DNA from: Forficula auricularia
Lineage: Eukaryota; Arthropoda; Insecta; Dermaptera; Forficulidae
Assembly (NCBI GenBank): GCA_024734495.1
Contig: JALMQS010000075.1
Coordinates: forward strand, 9,792,757 to 9,856,756
DNA length: 64,000 bases
Direction of reading: 5' to 3'
The position numbers and the translations under genes were made by a program. The notes under the pieces were generated by a model. It saw nothing but the letters and a program-made list of their open reading frames with translations, had not been told where the DNA came from and did not search any database. The first letter of the stretch is position 1, and the number at the start of each line of letters is the position of its first letter. Shown in pieces: positions 34,813 through 63,910 of the stretch.

Positions 34813-34968
34813 CGAGGGGTGAACCGCGACCTTAAATCGTGTACACCTACTTCCACTTCCACTTTCATTTCCAAGTAGAAGACAATAGATTATCTAATGA
34901 ATTCCAAAGTAATTCCAAATAATCCCAAAGACGGTGTACACCTAATTCCAATCGCGGTTCACCTCTCG
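34813..34968. mobile_element. Very short MITE with 8-bp target duplication
   Basis: Ends CGAGGGGTGAACCGCGA and CGAGAGGTGAACCGCGA (inverted), only 156 bp, flanked by exact GGTGTCGG duplications (34805-34812, 34969-34976). The arms continue with taggtgtacac blocks. An 8-bp duplication suggests hAT- or P-like mobilisation, but the termini are not ones I recognise. Confidence 0.75.
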
Positions 34969-35734
34969 GGTGTCGGTTATTAGATTTTTTTTCAAATGCA
35001 TCGGGGTAATTGATTCATCTGGCTACCTTGTTCTAGAGCCCCTTAGAACTAAAATAAAATTACGTAACAATCTACTACTAAAATGTTTACAAATATAAAT
35101 TCTATATTTAATTAATACATACCTACCTAATTAATATAAAAAATCTGTGATGTTAGTATTCACCTGGCTACCTTGTCAAAATTAAATTACATAACAATCT
35201 ATTACTAAGATGTTTACAAAATTTAAATTCCATATTTAATAAAAAATCTATGTGATGTTTCTTTAAACAAGATGATAAAATATTTTGTATTAAAAATACT
35301 TCAAAACACCCTCGTGTTTTAATTATTTTTCATATAAGGCAATTTTATATATAAAAACTAAACTTTAGCTACATCATGCTTATTACAGCTCATAAGAACT
35401 GAAGATGGCCTTATCTAATTAAAGCTGAAACGTTTTCTGTAATTGGGAGTTTTTTTTATTCGCCAGAGGATTCCCTTACTAGTTTTAAGGAATTTGGAGT
35501 TGGTACTTGGTGAAACATTTTTTAAATTATTGGTTAAAAAATACTTGGTAGGTTTCACATTAAGATATTAAAATAAAACGAATTTATTTTTGGAGAGACT
35601 TCAATCTCGATATATATATTTCGGGTGGCTAACCCATCTTCATCAGGAGCAACAGAAAGAACTGACCTGGATAAGTTGAATTTGAATACAAGTCAATGGT
35701 AAAATTTATTTTTAAATAATAATTTTTAAGAAAA

Positions 35735-36100
35735 AAATAAAAACCGACTTCAAAAAATTAAATGCAACAAATAAAATACACTAAAAGGTATAAAATAATT
35801 ATTATCTTATTTAGTTACAACTAAACGACGAAATATTAACACGAAATTACTTTTTAAAGTCGGTGCCAAACAAACTATACCTATAAGCGAGCGTACCCGC
35901 CAAACGTACTATAGTAAGATCCGTCGAGTGCGATTCATAAAAGGTATATGTTTGGCACCAACTTCAAAAAGTAATTTCGTGTTAATATTTCGTCGTTTAG
36001 TTGTAACTAAATAAGATAATAATTATTTTATACCTTTTAGTGTATTTTTATTTGTTGCATTTAATTTTTTGAAGTCGGTTTTTATTTTTCTTAAAAATTT
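35735..36100. repeat. Fold-back element inside the 35510-37500 pair
   Basis: Arms 35735-35870 and 35955-36097 mirror each other (aaccgacttcaaaaaattaa, gtataaaataattattatct, acgaaattact). The loop (35871-35954) reads gcgagcgtacccgccaaacg. A block at about 33895-33960 (gcgtaagctcgcttatatag, caccgacttcaaaaagtgat) shows another partial copy. Confidence 0.7.
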
Positions 36101-36639
36101 TTTATTTTTCTCTTTTTAGTGATGTTATTAATAGTGATCATATCATCAGAACTTGACCAAATTAATATGACATCATCCCTAAGACACCCCCTTTCGGATA
36201 AAAAAAGAACCATCGAAATCGGTTCATAAACAAAGAGGTTAGGTCTAAACAAACCTAATAAAAAAGGTCTAATACCTATGAAAAAAAAAATGGGACCAAT
36301 CGGAAGCTAGACTGGACCCAATGCAAAAATAATTTTCAAAATCGGTTGACAATTAGCGGAGATATGAGGTAACATAGGCACAAAAAAAAAAAAAAAAAAA
36401 AATTCATTCGAATAGAGAACCTCCTCCTTTTTTGAAGTCGGTTAAAAAGGGTAAATATTTGAAATTAGGGGAGGGAGAAAGGTAGGAAGTCTATTTAGTT
36501 TAATAAGTTCAGCAGAGGCTACCCATTGGCTGAATCCCTCTCCATTACTTAATTATATACATATACAGCCATCAAAATTGTATCAGCTATTTAGTTTAAT
36601 TTTGAATGGCCTTCTGAGAAATGAGGATCTACACTCAGG

Positions 36640-36676
36640 TAGATGTGTGTGTGTGTGTGGGGGGGGGGGGGGGGAA
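36640..36676. repeat. (TG)n followed by poly(G)
   Basis: Eight or more TG units run directly into about 18 G. Such tracts are prone to length error in assembly. Confidence 0.85.
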
Positions 36677-37018
36677 GAATTAATGAACACAAGATTGATA
36701 ATATTTAAAGAGTGTAATCAATGAATGTACTTTTCTTAAGTTCTAATTGATTATTTAGTATATTCGTTTTATTTGAGAGAGCTAATTTTATTTCCGTTGA
36801 CTCTAAAAAATGTAAACGTAAAGGAACGAGGTGGCTAATAGAAGAGGTGTGTTTATTCAAATGTAGATGATTGGCAAAGGTAGAAGTAGATTCTACATAA
36901 ATATTTAGCCTTTTGTTATTTAAAAATCAATTTTACCATTGACTTGTATTCAAATTCAATTTATCCAGGTCATTAATTAGTAGAGATTGTGGTGTTGGTG
37001 CAAGGTGAAACATCTTTA

Positions 37019-37359
37019 ATAAAGATAAGAGTAAATAAATATTATATTTAATATTGATTTACTATGAGTTAAGGATACTAGGTCACTTATTTCACATTAA
37101 AATTAAAAAATTAAAAGATATAAAATTTTTTCTTTTTCAATATATATATTTCGGGCTATCAACCCATCTTCAGGAAGTACAGAAAGTAACTGGCTGTACT
37201 TCCTGAAGATGGGTTGATAGCCCGAAATATATATATTGAAAAAGAAAAAAATTTTATATCTTTTAATTTTTTAATTTTAATGTGAAATAAGTGACCTAGT
37301 ATCCTTAACTCATAGTAAATCAATATTAAATATAATATTTATTTACTCTTATCTTTATT
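37019..37359. repeat. Near-perfect palindrome with hammerhead-like cores
   Basis: Arms 37019-37182 and 37194-37359 are almost identical inverse copies around an 11-base loop. Both carry CTGAAGA, T, hairpin GGG/CCC and GAAATA; plus-strand copy near 37202-37230. Arm identity suggests a recent origin or gene conversion between arms. Confidence 0.75.
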
Positions 37360-37647
37360 ATCCAGGTCAGTTACTTTCTGTTGCTCTTGAAGATCAGTTA
37401 GCCACCCGAAATATATATATCGAGATTAAAGTCTCTCCAAAAATAAATTTGTTTTATTTTTATATCTTAATGTGAAACCTACCAAGTATTTTTTATCCAC
37501 TGATTCCCTTACTGGCTGAATTCCTCTCTTTTTGACCGAATTTGAAAAAAAGGAGGTTATCAATTCAAAGGAATGTCTGTTTTTTAAATTTATAAATTGT
37601 GGACAGCTATCTCTCTCGCTTCATCAACCCTCTCTTTATATATTTGT

Positions 37648-55238
<17,591 letters not shown>

Positions 55239-56098
55239 ATTTTTTAAAAATTTTTATGGAAACACTGTAAATTAAAATATTAATGGTAAAAATAGATTCT
55301 ATATCTGTAATTTCTTAACATTTATTTAAATAGGATATTTGATAATAATGATGGGCTATGTTAATAAAACTACTGGTCTTGAGAATACAAATACCTATAA
55401 ATATCTAAGTATTGGAATAAATTTCAAGTGCTTAAATATATATATTGTATAATAATACAATAATTTTGATTATCATGAATATATTATATAATCACCTTAA
55501 TTTAAGAGAGAAAAAAATTGTCATATCAAATACATAAATTGACTTAAACCTCATTATAGAATAGGTTGATGGTTTTTAATCATTCTTGATAGCGGCCTTG
55601 GAATGTTGAAAAAAGAAAGTTCTGAAGTTACGCAACATAAAGCACGTTTTTTATTTTTAATCAGGCTGCAGATTTGGACGATAGAAATTTAAGGGCGTAG
55701 GCTATACGGAATTTTTATTATTACCGATATCGTAATGCACTTCAATCCAAGAGGGCAGTCAGAATTTGAGCTAGGGGGCAGCTTATATATTAGTTTCGAG
55801 GGAGAGGGGGTGCAAGTTCGAAATCAATGAATAAAATAGAAATACTTAAATATATAGTTTATAAGTTTAGTATTATAAATTATTTTAAAAATACGCGGCT
55901 ATAAATTTGAAGAAATATTTTTACATGTTCTATTTTTTAGTTGCCAATATAATTAACCTTATATCTTCTTCTAAGGGGGAGGGGGCTGCCTTTCCTGCCC
56001 CTAGCTGGGCAGGTCCTTGCTTCGATCCACGATTGTTATATAGCATTTTAAGATAATAAGATAATTAATTCTTACTAGAATTTTAAATGTATTATATT
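55239..56098 (-). promoter_or_regulatory. ACOX3-like upstream region
   Basis: AT-rich DNA before the ACOX3-like start codon. It should contain the promoter. I see no element that I can name with confidence. A G-rich block is at 55780-55815. Confidence 0.3.
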
Positions 56099-56210
56099 AG
56101 TAAGATTGGAGTAATTTTTGGAGACGGATTGATAAGTATAGTTGAGTGAATATTGATGAGGAAGTCCAACAAAAGAAGATGATTTATACTATCTTTTTAT
56201 TTTTATTCAT

Positions 56211-56254
56211 AAGCCGACGTTTCGGAGGCTATTCCCTCCTTCTTCAGGGTTTTG
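56211..56254 (-). ncRNA. Hammerhead-ribozyme-like motif, left repeat
   Basis: Minus strand: AAAACC, core CTGAAGA, one A, hairpin GGAGG-gaatag-CCTCC, GAAAC, GTC, GGCTT. The inner hairpin is perfect; the outer stem has lost pairing beyond CC/GG compared with the right-hand copy. Confidence 0.55.
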
Positions 56255-56599
56255 AAGTCAGTGAAGGAAATCCAATGCGACATTCCCTTCTGTCTCCTCT
56301 TTCAGTGGCAGTAACAATAATATATTGTATTTCATTCTCAGCAGAATTATAATGTAGTTTAACGTTTTCCATAATTGGGAGTTTTTTATTCAGCAGAGCC
56401 TACCCATTGGCTGAATCCCTCTCCATTACTTAATTATATACATATACAGCCATCAAAATTGTATCAGTATTATATTATAGTATTATAACTATTATAGATT
56501 GATAATATAAAATATTTTGCTCTCTGTTGGAAGGGTTTGAAAATCACTAATTTCCAGAGCTGGAAACAATATCGCTAATCCGTTAATCGTTAATTAACG

Positions 56600-57256
56600 A
56601 AGTTAATCTGAAGCAATATCGCGATGAACATCTATTGACACGAATTACTTCAGCAGGGCTATAAACAAAATGAAAGATGGATTCGCTGAGAGATTTGAGC
56701 AATTCAAAACAAACGCAAGTACTCTGGCGTTCATAGTAAATCCTCTCAACACAAATACAGATGAGATCAACATGAGCCATTTGGAATTGATGCTGGTTCG
56801 CTTCAAATGCAATTGTTGGATTTGAAAACCAAACACTTGTGGAGTGACAAGTTCACAGAACACAAGAGCAAGTTAGAAGAGTTGGAAGTCCAGAAAAGCA
56901 TGCAGGTCACGCTGCACAAGTGAACAGCTCTAAAAGAAATGCCGCGAGTTGAAGCACTCATATTTGACGAATGGAATAGTCTTCCAGAATGCTACAGTGA
57001 GCTGAAGAAGTTGGCATTTGGAGTGCTAACGATCTTCGGATCAACATATTCGTGGGAGCAAGCGTTCTCTTGCATGAATATAATAAAAAGTAAAGTAAGA
57101 AGCCAACTAACAAACAAAAATCTAGAGGCTTGCTTGAAATTGAAAATAACAAGTTATGAGCCAGATTTAACCAAACTTCCAAAAGTCAAGCAAGGCCATT
57201 GCTCCCATTGTATAACTATATCTATATTATTCAATAATTATAGTTATATTATTTGA
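56600..57256 (+). pseudogene. hAT transposase C-terminal (dimerisation) remnant
   Basis: The readable part from 56939 has ECYSELKKLAFGVLTIFGST, then YSWEQAFSCMNIIKSKVRSQ and LTNKNLEACLKLKITSYEPD. This is the C-terminal hAT dimerisation region, of the type in ZBED- and GTF2IRD2-like proteins. The upstream 300 bp shows the same protein in broken frames (for example FTEHKSKLEELEVQK). No ends identified. Confidence 0.75.
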
Positions 57257-57664
57257 TTACTAATTTTATTATTCTAGCAGAGCTAGCTAAAATACCTACT
57301 TTAATATGTTTTGTGAGAAACATTTGTACCTATGTTTTTATATGAATAAATATTATTTCATATTAAGTGGATATCGATGAGGCAGTCCAAAAAAAGAAGA
57401 AGATAATTTACACTATCTTTTTATTCATAAAAACTTTTCGGAGGCTATTCCCTCCTTCTTCAGGGTTTTGAAAAGTATTGAATTGAAAGTTTTTTTGCCG
57501 AGAGTAGCAGAATTTTTATATATTGAAGGAGACAATAAATTCATAAATTAATTCCTGTGAATCCATTGTAATAGACTGATGAAGATGGCAAAGCCCCTCG
57601 AAACTATAGTCTCGTTATAAATAAATAAAATTTATAATTCCAGCAGAAGACACTTTTTATTGTC

Positions 57665-59353
57665 TTTATTGTACCGGGTGATTCAATAAGGGTGACGAGT
57701 ACCATATCTCAGGAACTAATAATCGTAGAAGTTTGGGAAAAAATCCTTCAGAGGAAATCGACCAAGAAAAATTGCTGGAAATATTTCATAAGTTCATAAG
57801 TCCACCGCTAGGTGGCTAAATAGCTTCGATCGTATAAAAAATGCAATTTTCTCAAAAATTTTCCAATATATGTTTAGAAATGAATACTCTCACGTTAATG
57901 CCACCATAATAGTCCATCTTTTTGATAAATGACTTTTTATTGTAGGACGTAAAATAAAGGCGGGAGGGGATGCTAAACTTTTATGGACTCTAGAGTCTAT
58001 AACTTAAGTTTGACTTAACGGAAATTTGTTAACAAGGTCTGGTTCAAGAAAGGAGGGTTTGGTGAATAAAATAAAAAAACTACCATGCCATTTTAGTTCT
58101 TGCCGCTCTCGCTAAGGGGCGTGTTTTATAAAGTTAACCGTTTTATTGATTTTGCTCCAAAATCTTAAATGGAACCGTATAATTATTTTATTAGATTCAG
58201 AAAGTAGATCAAATTTGCAATAAAACATGTTCAAACCGCATGTCGATATCTTTTTTCGTTTAACAGTTATTGCTTAAAGAATATTTTATTAACGAATTTA
58301 TCAAAGAAACAAAATAGGTAATTGAGTTTTCAAATTTTTTTTTAAGTTTCGTAGTCAAGCATGCCACGGAGAAATAAAAAAAACAGTTTAAAACTTTGTT
58401 CTTATTTTCATTTAATCACAACAATAATGATAATAACGCTTTTCTGTGTCGCCTGTGAGTAGGTATTAAATTTCAAAAATGTCTAATTTCTTAGAAGGCC
58501 GTGAAAGACTTGGTTGACAGTTTCTATGGAAACGGCGATTTTTCACAAATAGATGTTAATGTTTTAATTGTTATTTTATTGTTTGTTATGTTATATCATT
58601 ATTGTTGTGATTAGATGAAAATAAGAACAAAGTTTTAAACTGTTTTTTTATTTGTCCATGGCATGCTTGACTTACGAAACATAAAAAAATTGAAAACTCA
58701 ATTACCTATTTTGTTTCTTTGATAAATTCGTTAATAAAATATTCTTTAAGCAATAACTGTTAAACGAAAAAAGATATCGACATGTGGTTTGAACATGTTT
58801 TATTGCAAATTTGATCTACTTTCTGAATCTAATAAAATAATTATACGGTTCCATTTAAGATTTTGGAGCAAAATCAATAAAACGGTTAACTTTATAAAAC
58901 ACGCCCCTTAGCGAGAGCGGCAAGAACTAAAATGGCATGGTAGTTTTTTTATTTTATTCACCAAACCTTCCTTTCTTGAACCAGACCTTGTTAACAAATT
59001 TCCGTTAAGTCAAACTTAAGTTATAGACTCTAGAGTCCATAAAAGTTTAGCATCCCCTCCCGCCTTTATTTTACGTCCTACAATAAAAAGTCATTTATCA
59101 AAAAGATGGACTATTATAGTGGCATTAACGTGAGAGTATTCATTTCTAAACTTATATTGGAAAATTTTTGAGAAAATTGCATTTTTTTATACGATCGAAG
59201 CTATTTAGCCACCTAGCGGTGGACGTATGAACTTAAAAAATATTTCCAGCAATTTTTCTTGGTCGATTTCCTCTGAAGGATTTTTTTCCCAAACTTCTAC
59301 GATTATTAGTTCCTGAGATATGGTACCTCGTCACCCTTATTGAATCACCCTGT
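57665..59353. mobile_element. 1.7-kb fold-back element, arms about 760 bp
   Basis: Arms 57665-58432 and 58597-59353 are near-identical inverse copies. They start CCGGGTGATTCAATAAGG and CAGGGTGATTCAATAAGG and are flanked by TA. The spacer is about 160 bp (around 58433-58596). No transposase or other ORF. TA flanks suggest mariner-type mobilisation of a long-inverted-repeat derivative. It interrupts the Penelope-type structure around it and is therefore younger. Confidence 0.88.
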
Positions 59354-59506
59354 ATATCATTCTCAACAGAATTATAATGTAGTAATATAAGTATAAGTTA
59401 CTACATTATAATTCTGCTGAGAATGATATACAATATATTCTTGTTACTGCCACTGAAAGAGGAGACAGAGGGGAATGTCGCATTGTATTTCCTTCACTGA
59501 CTTTTC

Positions 59507-59550
59507 AAAACCCTGAAGAAGAAGGGAATAGCCTCCGAAACGTCGGTTTT
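59507..59550 (+). ncRNA. Hammerhead-ribozyme-like motif, right repeat
   Basis: AAAACC, core CTGAAGA (59513-59519), hairpin GAAGG/CCTCC with one mismatch, GAAAC (59537-59541), GTC, GGTTTT. The outer stem AAAACC/GGTTTT is a perfect six base pairs. GAAACGTC again leaves a loop-less ACGT stem III. Confidence 0.62.
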
Positions 59551-59660
59551 ATGAATAAAAAGATAGTGTAAATTATCTTCTTCTTTTTTTGTACTGCCTC
59601 ATCGATATCCACTTAATTCACTTATCAGTCCGTCTCCAAAAATTACTCCAATCTTATTAT

Positions 59661-60852
59661 TTCATATTTAAAGCTATTTATTTTAAATCAAAAATCAAAT
59701 TTATATACCTAATCCTAATCAACTACTATAATATTGAAACAAAAATGTTAGTGGATCTTTAAAAACTGGTAAATTTTGTAAATTGTAACTTTTGGCTCTT
59801 TCATCTCAAAAGGTTGCCGACCCCTGGTCGAGGGCTCCATTAAAATATTTTTTGGGGTTGTTCTCCCAGTGCCCATTGCCATACTAGTCCATTGCGCACC
59901 CCCCCCCCTCCCGCACCACAGGTGGTTTTTTTTCCACTCTCATGTTATGACATAAGATACAATTTTTGCACATTTGAGAATTTCAACATCTTCCCCCATT
60001 TATTTGATAAAACCTAGGCAATTAAATAAAATTATATACTTTTTAATCAAATTCATGATCTAATAATAATAAATACCTACCTTTATAGAAATAAAGAAGA
60101 ATTGATAAGAGATGATGGATAAGTATGACTTTTCACAAACTTAATAAATTGAACTTTGATCTTTTATCCATTGATATCAAGTTATTACATAAACAGAAAA
60201 CAATATTTGAAGTCATAATAATTAAACACAACATTTAATAAAATCAAAAAAACGAGGACATATCTCTTGAGTCAGCTGACATGATTTTTTTATTCTCTTT
60301 GCTAAAATAAATTTCTACATTCTTTTTTTTTCTTTGAAATTGAAACAATATATATTGCTTACAAAAATCATAATTATATAGAGATCTTAATTTTTATCAT
60401 AAAAGAAAAATTATCAATTTTCATTTGAGTTTAAATCTGCCGCGAACTTTAAATTCATAATTCAATTTTTTTTTCAATTCTATCTTGAACAAAAGCTCTT
60501 TAATTCTAGAGATCGTAGATAAAAGATATATAAGATCATATGAAAACTGCATACTTGACGCATTTGTTTACACCTATATTATGTGTTTGTTTATTAACAA
60601 TTTATTTTATAATTTCAATTTAATAGAATATCATAATTTCTATATTTGAAATGACATTTTAAACAATTTGACGCATTAGATTTTACCATTTTAAAAGAAT
60701 AATTAAATTTTCATTATTCATTTATTAAATTGAATAATAACTTGTTTTAATTGTTTAATACAACTTTTATAAATTTTTGTTTTAATTGTTTATAAATAAT
60801 CTTAAGTATATTATTAAAACATTTTAAGGACATATATCTTGAAAAAGAATTA
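59661..60852 (+). promoter_or_regulatory. Upstream region of the GH1 gene
   Basis: AT-rich DNA with a C-run at about 59899-59909. Presumed to contain the promoter and 5' UTR of the GH1 gene, but no specific element can be supported. No coding region seen. Confidence 0.3.
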
Positions 60853-61115
60853 ATGATGAAAGTTTTAATTTGGTTGATATATATTTGTTTTTTTGTACAT
60901 ATAAAAACAGAAGACAATGATTTTTATCTAAGCAATGAAGAACTCTATCTTCCCGATGATTTTATAATCGGAGCTTCCACTGCAGCTTATCAAATTGAAG
61001 GAGCATGGAATTCAAGCGGAAAAGGAGAAAGTATTTGGGATCGACATGTTCATCTTCACCCAGATTGGATCGCTGATAAATCGAATGGCGATATTGCTGC
61101 TGATAGCTATCATAG
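60853..61115 (+). CDS. Glycoside hydrolase family 1 protein, first exon
   Basis: ATG at 60853 (a second ATG follows at once). The first ~19 residues ([18 protein letters not shown] region) are a hydrophobic signal peptide, so the product enters the secretory pathway. The mature start [20 protein letters not shown], then [16 protein letters not shown] and [11 protein letters not shown] is the conserved N-terminus of GH1 beta-glucosidases/myrosinases; the Q of AYQIEG contacts the sugar. The exon ends at donor GTTTGT (61116), in phase 2. A full enzyme is about 480-520 residues. No second exon (expected to open with YKEDV-like sequence) is visible before 64000, so either a long intron runs off the window or this is a partial copy. 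Confidence 0.82.
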
Positions 61116-61440
61116 GTTTGTTGTTTTCACATTAGAAATTAGATTAATTTTAAATTAAATGATTGGATTAGGAAGTTCGGAAAGTCATTTCGCATTGACG
61201 TCTGTGATTTGCTTCTAAAGTGTTAAGAAAATAACCCATTTTTAAAAGAATTGTCACTGGGTACGAGAAATCGGTTGTCTACAACAGAGGCGTAGCCACG
61301 GGAGGATGGGGTGGGGGGAGGAGGAGGGGGTAACGGCAACGACAAACCGTTTTTTATGGCAAACTAACTGTAATTAAATATATTTCATATGTTTAATCAA
61401 GAATTATGTTCTTTTTTAATTTCTTGAAGTACCTTTTTAT
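61116..61440. other. GH1 intron start with a single hAT-like end
   Basis: CAGAGGCGTAGCCACGGG at 61288 resembles one hAT-type terminus, followed by a G-rich run. No opposite end found. Confidence 0.4.
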
Positions 61441-61959
61441 AATGATACTGATACAAGAAGAAGTTGCACCAAGAAGGTACAACCTCTGTAGTCCGTGGTG
61501 GACCCTTGTAACGTGAAGATAAGGGGAGATTTAGTGATTGGGTAGAGGTCGAAGGTATCTGTGGATGCTGGTCTTGAAAGATTCAAGGTCATAAGTTGCT
61601 GGAAAGACGGTCGGGGGAAGAGAGTTCCAGTCTCTAGATGTCATGGGGATAAATGAATTGGCGAATGCGTTTGTTCGATTAGTATCCAGTTTAAGCGCGT
61701 AGGGGTGTTGAGTTTTAGAAAATCGTGTATTTCGCGCAAATGAAGCCCTTGGTGGGATTATCGATTTAATTTCGTCAGAACAAAAGCCATGGTAATATCT
61801 ATAAAAAAGGGAAAGGGCGGAGACAGATCTACGATGGGCTAGGGAGTCGAGAGTGTCAGTTAATGTAGGATCGCCTATCAGTCTGATAGCTCGCCTCTGA
61901 ATTGCGTCCAGGGTTTCAACACTTGGGGGCCCCTCTCCACAAATGCGAGCAATATTCAA
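61441..61959 (-). pseudogene. LINE ORF2 C-terminus and 3' end
   Basis: Open for 142 codons: [76 protein letters not shown] and stop near 61531. This is the C-terminus of a CR1/Jockey-type LINE ORF2. The 3' UTR continues to about 61441 and ends atcagtatcatta. 5'-truncated at about 61960. Related fragments: 19790-20245 and 63110-63890. Confidence 0.82.
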
Positions 61960-62046
61960 GACAGGGGCGAATTTGAGCCTTGTATAATATAAGGAGTTGA
62001 GTGGGGGTGAAAAATCGTTTTAGTCCAGTTAAATTGTTCTCTAAAG

Positions 62047-62372
62047 CAGTGTTCAGCAAACTTTTTATGTTTAAGGTACACCTACCAAATCAAGAAATTT
62101 TAGAGGTACACCAAAGAAAAAAACAGTGTTTATTTAATATTTATTTATTATTATAATCTATATAATGGAAAAAGATGTTTAATGAGAAATGTGAGCCTGC
62201 TTAACTGAGCACAGGCGATCAAAATTTGGAGGAATCGTTGATAAGGCTGCTCTCATAACTATCAGCTATATGTAGGTGCATTATCTTAACAAAACTTGAC
62301 ATTTTTCTGCGGCACACCATCTAATGACCACGGTACACCAGTGTGCCGCGGCACACACTTTGCAGAACACTG
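62047..62372. mobile_element. hAT-like MITE (CAGTGTTCAGCAAA ends)
   Basis: Ends CAGTGTTCAGCAAAC and GTTTGCAGAACACTG-type inverse, with an exact 8-bp duplication CTCTAAAG (62039-62046, 62373-62380). Subterminal tgtgccgcggca block. The sister copy is at 46662-46942. Confidence 0.88.
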
Positions 62373-62380
62373 CTCTAAAG

Positions 62381-63105
62381 GGCCCCGCGTGGGAAAGTTT
62401 TGGGGTAGTTTTGATTTCTCGATCCTATATGTTTTTTGGTGTACTAAATCTGAATCTGAGGTTTGCTAACAAAATTTCGTGACGGAACATTGTCAAAAAT
62501 ACAAAAAAAAAGGTAAAAAAATCTCATTTTTTGCTTATAACTCGAAAACTATCAACTTTTCGTAAATAACCTTCCTATTCAAAATGAAAGTTCATAAAAT
62601 TTCAAAGAAATTACATCATTTAGGTATTTTTATCCGACCAACCGTTCAGGTTCAAGCGCTAGTTGAAAATTGGCGTATTTTTTCTGTTTCCGCAAATCCC
62701 AAAAACTCGCACTTTTTTCGATTTTTTCCCATTTTGACCATGAAAGAGCACGTTTTCGACAAAGACTATTTTATACATTTTTAAACTAGATTAAATTTGC
62801 TACAATTCAAACAAAGTTTCATCTTAATTGGATAATGGTAACCAGTGCCGCAATTAGGTTGTAGTTTTGCAAAAACCGCAGTTTTTCCTTCATAAATTGA
62901 AAACCACTCATCATAGAAACTTGATTTCTATCTCATTCTCTCGGAAATTTTGTTGTATTGAACGTTTACTTGAACCACTTTTTTGATAAAACTCTTAGAT
63001 TTATAGATATTCAGCATTTTCCATGACACTTTTGATCATATCCTGAAGAATACGTCTTCTTCTTAATTTAAATAAGTACATTTATATTTATCCAGGTTTT
63101 TCACA
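62381..63105. repeat. Unclassified repeat-like DNA
   Basis: Contains sequences typical of dispersed repeats (ttgcttataactcgaaaact, attggataatgg) but no partner in this window. The ORF at 62584-62784 has no recognisable motif. Confidence 0.35.
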
Positions 63106-63109
63106 CCCC

Positions 63110-63890
63110 TGCAGCTTCTCAACCTCTCTCCAAGGCCCAAATCGCTCCTGTCTCGAATACGACTCGCATCTGTGGAGAGGAGACTCCAAGCATACTCTTG
63201 CCACCCTGGATGCAATTTAGAAATTAGCTATCAGGCCAATAGACGATCCGAACCTTAACCCCTCCCTCTACTCGCTAGCTCATCGAAGAAATGTTTTCAC
63301 GCTTTCCCTGTTTTATAATATCACGGCATGTGCTCTAATGAGTTAAAGTAGGTAATTCCCTCTAAAGCGTTTTGCCGATTCTCCACACTCTTTCGCGGTT
63401 AAATTGGAAAAGTGCCGGATCACTTCATTCGTCAATATGTTTTCTTCCCATAACTTCACTTAACTAGAACTCTCTCCCGGCATCCGATGCTTATAACCTT
63501 CAAAACACGGGTACACCTCCACCTTTTCCTTTCTCTTCGGTAATTCAACAATGAAATCAATTTCCCCCTAAAGCCCTCTTTAAGAGAAACACGTGGATTT
63601 CCAACGCTCCGCACCCTTTCGCTGTCAAATTGGATAAAAATCGAACAAGCTCTTTCGCCAATTCTTTTATCCCCATGACCTCCAGGGACTGGAACTCGCT
63701 CCCTGCCACCATCTTCCAGCGACTTATAACCTCCAGCTGTTTAAGACCCGTATCCACAGATACTTTCGACCCCTGCCCAGCCCATAAAATCCTCTCTTCT
63801 TCTTCTTTTCCCGATGGAGGGGCCAACCCAGGCCTTTAGGAGAACTCACTTCTCTCATCATTATCATTAAAAAAAAAAAATGCAAAGGTC
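63110..63890 (+). pseudogene. LINE ORF2 C-terminus, frameshifted, with 3' end
   Basis: Starts with CLEYDSHLWRGDSKHTLATL-like sequence in mixed frames and later reads FANSFIPMTSRDWNSLPATI. The 3' end includes gatggaggggccaacccagg, cctttagg and tcattatcattaaaaaa, close to the 3' end of the SINE at 25112-25483. Confidence 0.72.
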
Positions 63891-63910
63891 TTTCGAGATC
63901 TATCTTCCAT

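Larger units (their letters stand above)
35510..37500. repeat. Long Penelope-type inverted pair, 1.7-kb spacer
   Basis: Left arm about 35520-35690 and right arm about 37370-37500 share ggagagacttcaatctcga, atatatatttcgggtggcta and cagaaagaactgacctggat in opposite orientation. The spacer contains two further palindromes (35735-36100 and 37019-37359). Just upstream, at about 35404, CTGAAGA and GAAACGTT form another hammerhead-like core. Confidence 0.6.
56099..59660. mobile_element. Penelope-type inverted terminal repeat pair enclosing other elements
   Basis: Left repeat about 56099-56358, right repeat about 59397-59660, near-identical inverse copies (aagattggagtaatttttgg, cattcccttctgtctcctct, ctgagaatgatatacaata-type blocks). 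Both carry the hammerhead-like motif. A third partial copy is at about 57366-57475. Between them lie a hAT transposase remnant and the large fold-back at 57665-59353. Confidence 0.72.
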
